A stretch of 8,486 bases of DNA from Bacteroidota bacterium (GCA_013334735.1 JAAXXA010000096.1:1-8486); one strand, 5' to 3'. Shown: positions 1 to 6,379, counted from the first letter of the stretch. Translations and numbers: made by a program. The notes: generated by a model not told the origin, from the sequence alone.

Positions 1-1509
1 GCAAATTTCAAGAAAATTCCGTTTCAAGAAAATTTTAGTGATAAAACCTATGATGATAACCGGAACTAATGTAATAATAGCGCCGTAACCCATCCAGATA
101 AATCCATCACCGGAGATCAACGAAGGAATAAAATTTTCACCCGCTTTTATTCCAACACTTGCCAAAAAAAGAACAATGCCAATTTCGCGAAGCATCATAT
201 TTGCGCTGGGTGTAGTGTATGAATTTAACGAAAAATTATATCCGTACCTGCTCAATAATATTGCAACAATTAAAGGACCACCTGCCATCCCGAGTTTTAT
301 TGGTGTAGGAATTCCTTGAATAGCAATAGGAATGCTTCCTAAAATAACACCTAAAATTATCCCCATAAATATTGGAAACAAATTGGGTTCATTAAGCCTT
401 TTGATTGAGTTGCCCAGTAAGTCGGCAGCATTATCAATTGAAGCTTCATCACCGACAATAGTAAGTTTATCTCCAATTTGAAGTTTAATAGTACGTGTAG
501 CAACGAATTCTATACCTGAACGATAAATACGCGTAATGTTAATACCAAATCGGGAGCGTAATTTGAGTGAGGCTAAAGTTTTTCCCATTACGTGACGGTT
601 AGTAATAATAACCTGTTTCGACATTAATTTCCCGGGTACGGTAGAAATATCTTTTTCACTTTTACTTCCAAAGAGTTTTATTAAATCAGGAATATTGCCT
701 TTTTCAGCTATTAAAAGTATTATATCTCCTTTGTTTAGTACTGTTTCGGAGTCTGATATTTTTATTTCATTATTTTGCTGAACTCTCGAAATAATAGCTT
801 CGTTAATTAAATAGTGATCACATTCTTTGATTTTTTTTCCAAAAACTTCGGGATTTTCAATAGTAATGCTTATTTTTTCGGGAATAGCTTCCTGTGGATG
901 CTGTTTGCGTTCATAATTTTTTGATTCACTGTTAATATCTGTTTTAGAAACGCGCTTGATTATAATCATGGAAAGTATGATTCCGACCACACCCATAGGG
1001 TAAGCCACGGCATAGCCTATTCCAATATCAGGAATACTACCACCTACACTGTCAGAAACTTGTTTTAATGCCTGCTGAGCGGCTCCTAGACCGGGTGTGT
1101 TTGTTACAGCTCCTGACATAATGCCTGCCATTATAGGCATTGAAATACCTGAAACGAAATGCAATATAATTGTTGTAAGAGTTCCCAGCAGAACCACTGA
1201 AACTGCCAGTAAATTCAAGGCTAAACCACCCTTTTTTAAAGAAGAGAAAAATCCAGGACCTACTTGTAACCCTATAAAAAATACAAATAAAACCAATCCG
1301 AAATCTTTAATAAAACTCAATACATCCGGGTTTATCCTGAATCCGATATGTCCGGCAATAATTCCTGCAAATAAAACGAAAGTAGCACCAAGTGAAATAC
1401 CCTTGATTTTTATTTTTCCCAGTAAAATTCCTGTAGTGATTACTAAACTGTAAATTAGAATAGTGTGAGCGATGGATTCCTTCCAAAATAATTCGTTAAG
1501 CCAATTCAT
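1..1509 (-). CDS. AspT/YidE-family transporter with two TrkA-C domains (3' end cut by window edge)
   Basis: The frame is open for 503 codons from the ATG at 1509 to base 1, with no stop or frameshift, so the C-terminus is missing. Known YidE/YbjL/AspT proteins are about 550-560 residues, which suggests roughly 50 are lost. Layout seen: hydrophobic helices at about residues 13-185, two soluble TrkA-C (RCK_C)-like domains at about 212-270 and 295-365, then a second membrane half from about 377. The first half carries G-A-V-T-N-T-P-G-L-G-A-A (133-144), a hallmark of this family. The second half shows G-M-A-G-G-P-L (407-413). The family includes the aspartate:alanine exchanger AspT, but most members have no proven substrate, so an amino- or organic-acid exchanger or anion transporter in the inner membrane is the safest reading. 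It has its own upstream gap of 360 bases and a possible promoter at 1557-1564, so it is probably transcribed separately from the Ehr operon. Confidence 0.9.
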   Translation of the reverse strand, partial: MNWLNELFWKESIAHTILIYSLVITTGILLGKIKIKGISLGATFVLFAGIIAGHIGFRINPDVLSFIKDFGLVLFVFFIGLQVGPGFFSSLKKGGLALNLLAVSVVLLGTLTTIILHFVSGISMPIMAGIMSGAVTNTPGLGAAQQALKQVSDSVGGSIPDIGIGYAVAYPMGVVGIILSMIIIKRVSKTDINSESKNYERKQHPQEAIPEKISITIENPEVFGKKIKECDHYLINEAIISRVQQNNEIKISDSETVLNKGDIILLIAEKGNIPDLIKLFGSKSEKDISTVPGKLMSKQVIITNRHVMGKTLASLKLRSRFGINITRIYRSGIEFVATRTIKLQIGDKLTIVGDEASIDNAADLLGNSIKRLNEPNLFPIFMGIILGVILGSIPIAIQGIPTPIKLGMAGGPLIVAILLSRYGYNFSLNSYTTPSANMMLREIGIVLFLASVGIKAGENFIPSLISGDGFIWMGYGAIITLVPVIIIGFITKIFLKRNFLEIC

Positions 1510-1556
1510 TTTTTGATGTAATAAAAATTTAAAATACTTTAATACCGATTAGCTTT

Positions 1557-1564
1557 CAAAATTA
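1557..1564 (-). promoter_or_regulatory. Candidate Bacteroidota-type -7 box for the transporter
   Basis: Read on the minus strand the bases are TAATTTTG, an exact match to the Bacteroidota -7 consensus TAnnTTTG. It sits 47 bases before the ATG at 1509, giving a short leader. I do not find a matching TTTG/TTG -33 box about 20 bases upstream; the region is occupied instead by the inverted repeat at 1566-1591. In such AT-rich DNA a chance match is quite possible. Confidence 0.35.
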
Positions 1565-1565
1565 T

Positions 1566-1591
1566 CATTTCAAAAGAATTTTTTTGAAATG
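1566..1591. repeat. Perfect 10-bp inverted repeat upstream of the transporter
   Basis: CATTTCAAAA (1566-1575) pairs perfectly with TTTTGAAATG (1582-1591) across a 6-base loop. It lies immediately upstream of the candidate -7 box at 1557-1564, in the -10 to -40 zone where an operator would sit. It lacks the following T tract expected of a minus-strand terminator. It could be a binding site for a dimeric regulator of the transporter, or a simple hairpin. The symmetry is seen; the role is inferred. Confidence 0.5.
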
Positions 1592-1613
1592 TTGTTGAAA
1601 GGCTATCGGCATT

Positions 1614-1686
1614 TACCAATGTAATCGTTCTAATCTGACTGATGTCAGGCAAGTTTCGATTGCATCTTTTAGAACGAACATTGGTA
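1614..1686. repeat. 73-base imperfect inverted repeat able to fold as a three-way junction
   Basis: Bases 1614-1622 pair with 1678-1686 (9 bp) and 1625-1633 pair with 1669-1677 (9 bp), leaving only 1623-1624 bulged: 18 paired bases. The 35-base interior holds two further hairpins: CTGAC/GTCAG (1635-1639 with 1644-1648, loop TGAT) and GCAA/TTGC (1649-1652 with 1660-1663). The whole can fold as a closed three-armed structure on either strand. It matches no RNA family that I recognise, and no tRNA features are present. It could be a small mobile palindromic element or a structured RNA. Confidence 0.6.
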
Positions 1687-1798
1687 TAAGGCTGCGAAAT
1701 TACTACTTATTGGGGATAATTACGATAGAGGAGGGTAATTTATTTGTAATAATATTATCGATTTTTAAAATAATTGATTTAAGAACAAGGAATAACGA

Positions 1799-1818
1799 TA
1801 GTTCGACTAAGCTCACTA
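1799..1818. repeat. REP-like short palindromic element
   Basis: On the minus strand this reads TAGTGAGCTTAGTCGAACTA, preceded by G at 1819 so that it begins GTAG. The core TGAGCTT-(A)-GTCGAA resembles the widespread repetitive extragenic palindrome CCCTGAGCTTGTCGAAGGG. The outer arms differ but still pair with each other (TAGT with ACTA instead of CCCT with AGGG), which is what a related member of a REP family would show. The likeness is from memory of such repeats; only one copy is in this window. Confidence 0.4.
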
Positions 1819-1869
1819 CAGGTTTATGACTTTAGAAGGAACTATATATCAAAAATCTAAATAAGTACT

Positions 1870-2631
1870 TTAGGCACTTCTCCCGGTTAAAGCAAGTACT
1901 CCACTAATAAAAGTTAAAGGATGTGGCGGGCAACCGGGTACTAATAAATCGGGTTTGTAAATATCAAGAATACTTCGGTTCACAGCATTACTTTCTGCAA
2001 AGATACCCCCGCTTACAGCGCAGACTCCGTTAAGAATAAATATTTTGGGATGAGGAACAGCCTCTATTGTAATTCTGAGCGCTTCCACGCTATTTTCGAC
2101 TATGGGACCTGTAACAACCACTCCATCGCAATGTCTTGGTGATGCCAAAAACTCTATTCCATAGCGCCCCATATCGAAATTTACATTTCCACAGGCGTTT
2201 AACTCAAGTTCGCAACCATTACAGCTTCCTGCTGACACAAGTCTTAGTTTTAAAGAATGACCAAACAATCGTTTAATTTCATTTCTTATTTTGTCGGGAT
2301 TTAATTTTATTTCTCTTTGTTCTCCTTCATATATCATCAATAAACTCTGGTCATTGGAGCAAATTTTATAATCAGGGGTAAATGCTATTTTCTTTTCAGG
2401 ACATAATGTTTCGCATTCTCCGCAAAACACACATTTACCTAAATCAAGATTTACAGGGTTTATATCTATTGCTTTTGAAGGACAAATATCTTTGCACGCT
2501 TTGCAATTATTTTTACACGACTTGGCTTCTATCTGAGGCTTACCGGCATGAATAGAAGGTAATGTAACAGATAATACATCAGGAATGTATTGCCTGCCTT
2601 GGTGTTTCCATATTTTAATTAAATCAAACAT
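1870..2631 (-). CDS. hyfI: Ferredoxin-NuoB fusion: small (electron-transfer) subunit of the Ehr/Hyf-like complex
   Basis: This 253-residue protein joins two roles that in E. coli hydrogenase-4 are separate (HyfH ferredoxin and HyfI small subunit). Residues about 35-95 hold two [4Fe-4S] motifs: C39-x3-C43-x2-C46-x3-C50-P and C67-x2-C70-x2-C73-x3-C77-P. From about residue 125 comes a NuoB-like domain with a hydrogenase-style C137-x2-C140-E, then C204 (N-G-V-C-A) and C234 (P-G-C-P-P-H-P), a complete ligand set for the proximal cluster. Complex I NuoB instead has an adjacent Cys-Cys pair. The protein should be cytoplasmic, docked on the large subunit, passing electrons between a soluble carrier and the large-subunit pocket. 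The start at 2631 lies 11 bases after the hyfG-like stop and is the last gene of the operon. The first ferredoxin motif has x3 rather than the common x2 between its first two cysteines. Confidence 0.92.
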   Translation of the reverse strand: MFDLIKIWKHQGRQYIPDVLSVTLPSIHAGKPQIEAKSCKNNCKACKDICPSKAIDINPVNLDLGKCVFCGECETLCPEKKIAFTPDYKICSNDQSLLMIYEGEQREIKLNPDKIRNEIKRLFGHSLKLRLVSAGSCNGCELELNACGNVNFDMGRYGIEFLASPRHCDGVVVTGPIVENSVEALRITIEAVPHPKIFILNGVCAVSGGIFAESNAVNRSILDIYKPDLLVPGCPPHPLTFISGVLALTGRSA

Positions 2632-2642
2632 ATTGTATCGCT

Positions 2643-4148
2643 TTACAAATCATAGCCACAGTAAGAAAGATCAAAACTTTTATTACAAACAGGAAAATCG
2701 GAAATATCGTTTTTCCTTACTACAAGGGCAAGAGCCATCCAGTTGTGTAACGAAGGGTCTTTAATTTTATAATGTTTTAAATTTCCCTTATTGTCAGTTA
2801 CAGCGCAATGACAATGCTCTCCGCGCCATCCTTCTGTTAATGCAATAGCAAAAGCATCGGGCATTAATTTTATTTCTTTTGTATATGTTGCCGCTTCTTC
2901 GTCACAAGTAGCTAACAAAGTTCTAATGTATTCAAGAGATTGTGTTACCTCTAACCTTCGTAGCATTGCTCTTGCCTGAACATCGCCTGAATCAAGGCAT
3001 ATAGCTTTGTGTGAAATTTCATTGAAATTATAATACGGATGAGAACTCCTTATATCACGCGGTATATCGCAAGTGCGGGCTACCATACCTACTGCATTTA
3101 TCAGCTGCGCCTGCTCTTTAGTTAATATGCCCGTACCTTCAAAACGAGCTAAAACACCGGGATTATTGAACATGTAGTCAGCCATTTCATTAAAACGGGT
3201 TTCAAAACTTTCGAGGTTATTTAATATTAGTTTTTTTAATTCATTATTCAGAGGATAAGGATTTGCGCCTGCTCTTATTAATCTTCGTGCAAATCGGTTC
3301 CCGCTCCATTTAAGAAATGTATTGATCAAAGTTGTTCTTAGCCCTTGAAATACGGAGCTTCCTAATTGATAAGCAACATCGGTACACAACGCGCTCAGGT
3401 CGCCGGTATGAATAGCCGCGCGTTCCAGTTCTATAGCAATAGTGCGGGAAATAGAAGTAGGTCTTGAAATTATAATATTACCGAGAGATTCCATTAGCAT
3501 GGCATAAATAGTAGCATTTGCTGCAACACTATCTCCTGCAATACTTTCGGCAAGTATGGTTTTTTCAAAAGTACTTTTTTTATTTATAAATAATTCCTCT
3601 ACAGCCCTATGCTGATATCCAAGATGTATTTCAAGATGCAGCACTTTTTCACCATTACAAATAAAACGAAAATGTCCCGGCTCAATAATACCGGCATGTA
3701 TCGGACCTACACCTACTTCGTGAAGTTCATGACTTTTTATACTGTAAAAGGGATAATTATCAGCTGTTTTTAATTTGTCTGCTCCGTTTGTAGGAAAGCG
3801 AACAGGTTTATTCCATGGATGATTTATAAATTCCACTCCGAAATTTTCTGTAATTTCTCTTTCATAAACGTGCATTCCTGTATTTACGGCTGTTAGAGAT
3901 TCAAGCGCAGGTTTTGAAGTTAAATTATAAATATGAGAAAATACGTATATCCCAGAAGTGTTATCATTACAAATACAGCAAATCATCCGCAATTGCTCTC
4001 CATTTTCTTTATAAGCGTAATAATTTACACAATGACATGCATTATCTTTCAACAAATTTAGAACATGTTCATAGAATAAAGAATAATCAAGCAATGGTAT
4101 GTTGCTGATAGCTGTACTTTGAGAGTTTTTCAGTATAACGTGGTTCAT
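2643..4148 (-). CDS. hyfG: NuoC-NuoD fusion: hydrogenase-like large subunit lacking the [NiFe] ligands
   Basis: A 501-residue protein of the HycE/HyfG type. A NuoC-like domain (about 1-120; E97-R-E-I-T-E-N-F-G) is followed by a NuoD-like domain with G148-P-I-H-A-G-I-I-E-P-G-H-F-R-F, H175-L-G-Y-Q-H-R, A357-R-T-C-D-I-P-R-D-I-R and E439-G-W-R-G-E, all landmarks of group 4 large subunits. At the place where real [NiFe] hydrogenases have R-x-C-G-x-C it reads E201-S-I-A-G-D-S-V, and the C-terminal D-P-C-x-x-C is D464-P-S-L-H-N-W. Both cysteine pairs are therefore gone and no [NiFe] site can form by the known ligand scheme. The tail ends D-F-P-V-C-N-K-S-F-D-L-S-Y-C-G-Y-D-L, not at the usual protease-cleaved cysteine motif. 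This is the Ehr pattern. It likely forms the cytoplasmic arm with the ferredoxin-NuoB subunit next door; its substrate is unknown. The ATG at 4148 is 6 bases after the previous stop. Confidence 0.92.
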   Translation of the reverse strand: MNHVILKNSQSTAISNIPLLDYSLFYEHVLNLLKDNACHCVNYYAYKENGEQLRMICCICNDNTSGIYVFSHIYNLTSKPALESLTAVNTGMHVYEREITENFGVEFINHPWNKPVRFPTNGADKLKTADNYPFYSIKSHELHEVGVGPIHAGIIEPGHFRFICNGEKVLHLEIHLGYQHRAVEELFINKKSTFEKTILAESIAGDSVAANATIYAMLMESLGNIIISRPTSISRTIAIELERAAIHTGDLSALCTDVAYQLGSSVFQGLRTTLINTFLKWSGNRFARRLIRAGANPYPLNNELKKLILNNLESFETRFNEMADYMFNNPGVLARFEGTGILTKEQAQLINAVGMVARTCDIPRDIRSSHPYYNFNEISHKAICLDSGDVQARAMLRRLEVTQSLEYIRTLLATCDEEAATYTKEIKLMPDAFAIALTEGWRGEHCHCAVTDNKGNLKHYKIKDPSLHNWMALALVVRKNDISDFPVCNKSFDLSYCGYDL

Positions 4149-4154
4149 AATTTT

Positions 4155-5588
4155 CTATTTAGGCAAATACTGAATAGCTTCGTTTATAATATTGATAAGA
4201 AAATCGGGTGGATTTATTCCTATGTACAAGGCTAATCCAAGCAATATAAATTGCGGAACATTTTCCCATGGATTTATTTTTGGTTTTCTCTCTTCTACTT
4301 CCTTAGGCTCTTTCAGAAAAAGAATATGCAAGATATTTTTTCCAAATCCCCATAAAATAAATACAAGTAATATTAAAATGATAACTACCAGCCATAAATA
4401 ACCTGATGCTATCAATGATTGGAAAATCATAAATTTTGTAAAAAATAACCCTGATGGTGGAATGCCCATTATAACAAGGAAAAGCAACAAAACTAGTATC
4501 CCTCCCGATGGACTTATATTGAAATATCCACCGGTATCATCAATGTGTTTGGATCTATAAATTCCAACAAACTGAGATGTTTGATAAAAAAGACTTGATT
4601 TTGTGAGGGAATGAATTATCAAATGAAATATTACTGCATAATATGCGATACCTCCGGCAGCAATACCGATACTTATAAGCCCCATGTGCTCTATACTTGA
4701 ATATGCAATAAGTCGTTTGTAATTATCAACTTTAAGCATATATACCGTTGCAAATAGCAAGGAAAGTACGCCAATAATAAGCATTACATGATTGATCCAT
4801 ATATAAAGATTAGTATGACTAAATAACATGAAAAATCTGAAAACAGATACAAAACCTACATTCATAAGTGAAGTGGATATAATGGCGCTTACCGGTCCCG
4901 GAGCGACACTATGCGCATCAATACACACGGTATGCAAAGGGAAAACCCCCATTTTAACGCTAAATCCTATAACAATAAGCATAAATGAAATCTGGAAAAG
5001 AAGTTCATTAGTTATTTGAATTTGTTGCGACATTAACGCCGAAAAAGTAAGTGATGAAAAGCCGGAAACATTCGTAGCTGTATTCAACAGCAATATCCCG
5101 ATAAATGAAAATGACAGACCAATTGTTGATACAAAAAAATATTTCCATGTGGCTTCAAGCGATTCCTCATGGCGTTCATGATAAATAAGCAGAGAAATAC
5201 ATAATGTTGTTGCTTCTGCAAGTATCCACAAAATATTAATGTTATCCGAAAGAAATGCCCCGTTAATACAGGCAAACAGCATAAAAAGTGACGAAAGATA
5301 AATAGAACGATGAATTGCATGTTCGTTCCTTTTTGAAAAATAAACGAAACTATTTATAAGAGTTGTAATACCTGTTATTGTGAGAATTGTGATGAAAATT
5401 GAGGAAAGTGCATCAGGGCGAAAAAAAATACTTGTAAAAAAATCTTTTTCAAAAAAAAGTAAGTAATTAAATACAAGTTGTACAATTATAAAAAGAGTTG
5501 TTAACAGGTATTGCATGGTTTTACTTCTGGTAAAATATACCATTGCTGCAATACATATAATGCATATAAAATAAATCAGTACTCCCAT
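4155..5588 (-). CDS. hyfF: HyfF-like antiporter-type membrane subunit (NuoN/L/M family)
   Basis: A 477-residue, strongly hydrophobic protein of the proton-conducting antiporter family. Expected charged residues along the membrane axis are present: E125 in W-I-L-A-E-A-T-T-L (helix-5 Glu), K212 in V-K-M-G-V-F-P-L-H (helix-7 Lys), K330 in H-S-L-T-K-S-S-L-F (helix-8 Lys) and K385 in L-F-F-T-K-F (helix-12). K291-R-L-I-A-Y-S-S-I-E-H-M-G is the usual K-R-L-L-A-Y-S-S motif. The family loop H-x-W-x-P-D-A-x-x-E-A-P is altered to H219-T-V-C-I-D-A-H-S-V-A-P: Trp, Pro and Glu are all replaced. It should move protons or sodium ions across the inner membrane, driven by the cytoplasmic arm. The ATG at 5588 is fixed by an in-frame TAG two codons upstream (5595-5597). 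It lies after an unusually long 161-base gap, while its stop is 6 bases before the hyfG-like gene. Confidence 0.9.
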   Translation of the reverse strand: MGVLIYFICIICIAAMVYFTRSKTMQYLLTTLFIIVQLVFNYLLFFEKDFFTSIFFRPDALSSIFITILTITGITTLINSFVYFSKRNEHAIHRSIYLSSLFMLFACINGAFLSDNINILWILAEATTLCISLLIYHERHEESLEATWKYFFVSTIGLSFSFIGILLLNTATNVSGFSSLTFSALMSQQIQITNELLFQISFMLIVIGFSVKMGVFPLHTVCIDAHSVAPGPVSAIISTSLMNVGFVSVFRFFMLFSHTNLYIWINHVMLIIGVLSLLFATVYMLKVDNYKRLIAYSSIEHMGLISIGIAAGGIAYYAVIFHLIIHSLTKSSLFYQTSQFVGIYRSKHIDDTGGYFNISPSGGILVLLLFLVIMGIPPSGLFFTKFMIFQSLIASGYLWLVVIILILLVFILWGFGKNILHILFLKEPKEVEERKPKINPWENVPQFILLGLALYIGINPPDFLINIINEAIQYLPK

Positions 5589-5610
5589 TTTTTTCTAATA
5601 ATGTAAATTT

Positions 5611-5638
5611 TAAAATGCAAAATCTAAAATGCAAAATT
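5611..5638. repeat. Two tandem copies of a 14-base unit
   Basis: TAAAATGCAAAATC (5611-5624) is followed directly by TAAAATGCAAAATT (5625-5638), differing only in the last base. It lies 23 bases before the hyfF-like start. It may be a remnant of a longer microsatellite or part of an inserted element. Confidence 0.75.
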
Positions 5639-5639
5639 A
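5632..5639 (-). promoter_or_regulatory. Possible internal -7 box upstream of the hyfF-like gene
   Basis: On the minus strand this reads TAATTTTG, matching TAnnTTTG, 43 bases before the ATG at 5588. The same octamer lies at nearly the same distance (47 bases) before the transporter gene. No clear -33 TTG box is seen about 20 bases upstream, and the motif overlaps the tandem repeat, so this is only a weak candidate for an internal promoter. Confidence 0.2.
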
Positions 5640-5708
5640 TTTTATCGCCATAACCATTGACATTTCGATGTTCTATAAATTTACAATTTGCTCCGCCTCA
5701 GGCAGATT

Positions 5709-5741
5709 AATATTTGCAATTCGCCGAGGCGAAGCAATATT
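5709..5741. repeat. 13-bp bulged hairpin with GC-rich tip
   Basis: Stem segments: 5709-5712 with 5738-5741, 5714-5717 with 5734-5737, and 5720-5724 with 5729-5733, closing on a CGAG loop; bulges are 5713 and 5718-5719. On the minus strand it lies just after the hyfE-like stop and could stabilise the 3' end of the upstream mRNA or slow transcription into hyfF. It has no T tract on that strand, so I do not call it a terminator. Confidence 0.5.
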
Positions 5742-5749
5742 TTTGTTTT

Positions 5750-6379
5750 TTAATCCGACAGTTTATTTAGTTTATCAATTTCAAGATCCTTATATGTTTT
5801 TACAATTTTATTCATGAATAAACCAAATAAAAGTACACTTATCAATATATCTAATAATATTCCTGCATTTACAGCCATAGGTGTTTCCTTTCCCAGCGAA
5901 AAAGAAAGAAGCACAATTCCGTTTTCCAGAACGATATATCCTATGATATGCTGAATAATATCTTTACGTGAGATTATAAGGAACAAACCTGTCATAATGC
6001 CCGAAAACGCAGCCGTTATATAAATTAGTTGCAGTTGAGGACTTTGTAAATATAATCCCAGAATAAAACTCAAAATAATTAAAACCGAAACAACAACAAG
6101 CGACGAAAAGCCTGATATAAAAGGAGAAACCTGCCTTTTGATTTTATTTTTAATCACCATTTTTTTTATGTAATATGGTAAAATTAATGCTTTGAAAAAA
6201 AGTGTTTCAATAAGTACTACCAATAGATTGATTATGTTTATTTCGTTAAGCGCAATAAATGCAACCCCAAACAGCAAAACTCCCTGCAGAATCAAAAGAT
6301 TAATGCACACAAACAATCGCCCTGATATTGCTATATAAAACAGCGACATTAGAAATATGATGATTAAAAGATTACTCAT
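5750..6379 (-). CDS. hyfE: HyfE-like membrane subunit (NuoK-related)
   Basis: A 209-residue, highly hydrophobic protein close in length to E. coli HyfE (about 216). It has roughly seven membrane helices and a short charged tail (K194-T-Y-K-D-L-E-I-D-K-L-N-K-L-S-D) that resembles the HyfE C-terminus. The NuoK-like part shows G147-Y-I-V-L-E-N-G-I-V-L-L-S with E152, and G173-I-L-L-D with D177. By my alignment these take the places of the two conserved NuoK membrane glutamates. E58 and K63 lie in an earlier helix. The Glu I remember before G-I-A-T-D in E. coli HyfE is N171 here. The subunit links the NuoH-like and antiporter-type parts of the membrane arm and carries part of the polar axis used for ion translocation. 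The start is 6 bases after the hyfC-like stop; the stop borders the 161-base spacer. Confidence 0.88.
   Translation of the reverse strand: MSNLLIIIFLMSLFYIAISGRLFVCINLLILQGVLLFGVAFIALNEINIINLLVVLIETLFFKALILPYYIKKMVIKNKIKRQVSPFISGFSSLVVVSVLIILSFILGLYLQSPQLQLIYITAAFSGIMTGLFLIISRKDIIQHIIGYIVLENGIVLLSFSLGKETPMAVNAGILLDILISVLLFGLFMNKIVKTYKDLEIDKLNKLSD

Larger units (their letters stand above)
1510..1869. other. 360-base non-coding stretch rich in inverted repeats
   Basis: This gap lies between the end of the small-subunit gene (stop at 1870-1872) and the start of the transporter. I see no credible reading frame on either strand. It holds three separate symmetrical elements (1566-1591, 1614-1686, 1799-1818), described in their own entries, and an AT-rich part at about 1735-1790 with no clear element. 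No convincing intrinsic terminator (GC-rich stem followed by a T tract on the minus strand) closes the upstream operon. Confidence 0.8.
5589..5749. other. 161-base repeat-bearing spacer inside the operon
   Basis: All other junctions in this operon are between -4 and 11 bases; this one is 161. It holds a 14-base tandem repeat (5611-5638), a small hairpin with a TTCG loop (ACAT/ATGT, 5660-5671), a GC-rich patch at 5690-5705 and a longer hairpin at 5709-5741. No convincing protein is encoded. The content looks like an inserted non-coding element or an internal regulatory spacer. Confidence 0.7.

Noticed and set aside
1097..1453. 118-codon plus-strand open frame
   Set aside because: It lies wholly antisense to the transporter, whose minus-strand frame has clear family motifs; its own translation shows no recognisable domain.
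1614..1686. Integron attC site, tRNA or CRISPR repeat
   Set aside because: The ends do not match the RYYYAAC/GTTRRRY core sites of attC, there is no anticodon or acceptor arrangement of a tRNA, and nothing is repeated at regular spacing. No integrase is in view.
2643..4148. Reading the cluster as a functional hydrogenase-4 or formate hydrogenlyase
   Set aside because: Both CxxC pairs that bind the [NiFe] centre are absent in the large subunit, and no formate dehydrogenase or maturation genes are in view.
5709..5750. Intrinsic terminator formed by the hairpin and the following T-rich run
   Set aside because: The T-rich run follows the stem only on the plus strand, which has no supported gene; on the coding (minus) strand there is no T tract after the stem.
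5629..5817. 62-codon plus-strand frame across the operon spacer
   Set aside because: It overlaps the end of the HyfE-like gene on the opposite strand, crosses the hairpin at 5709-5741, and has no motif or promoter support.
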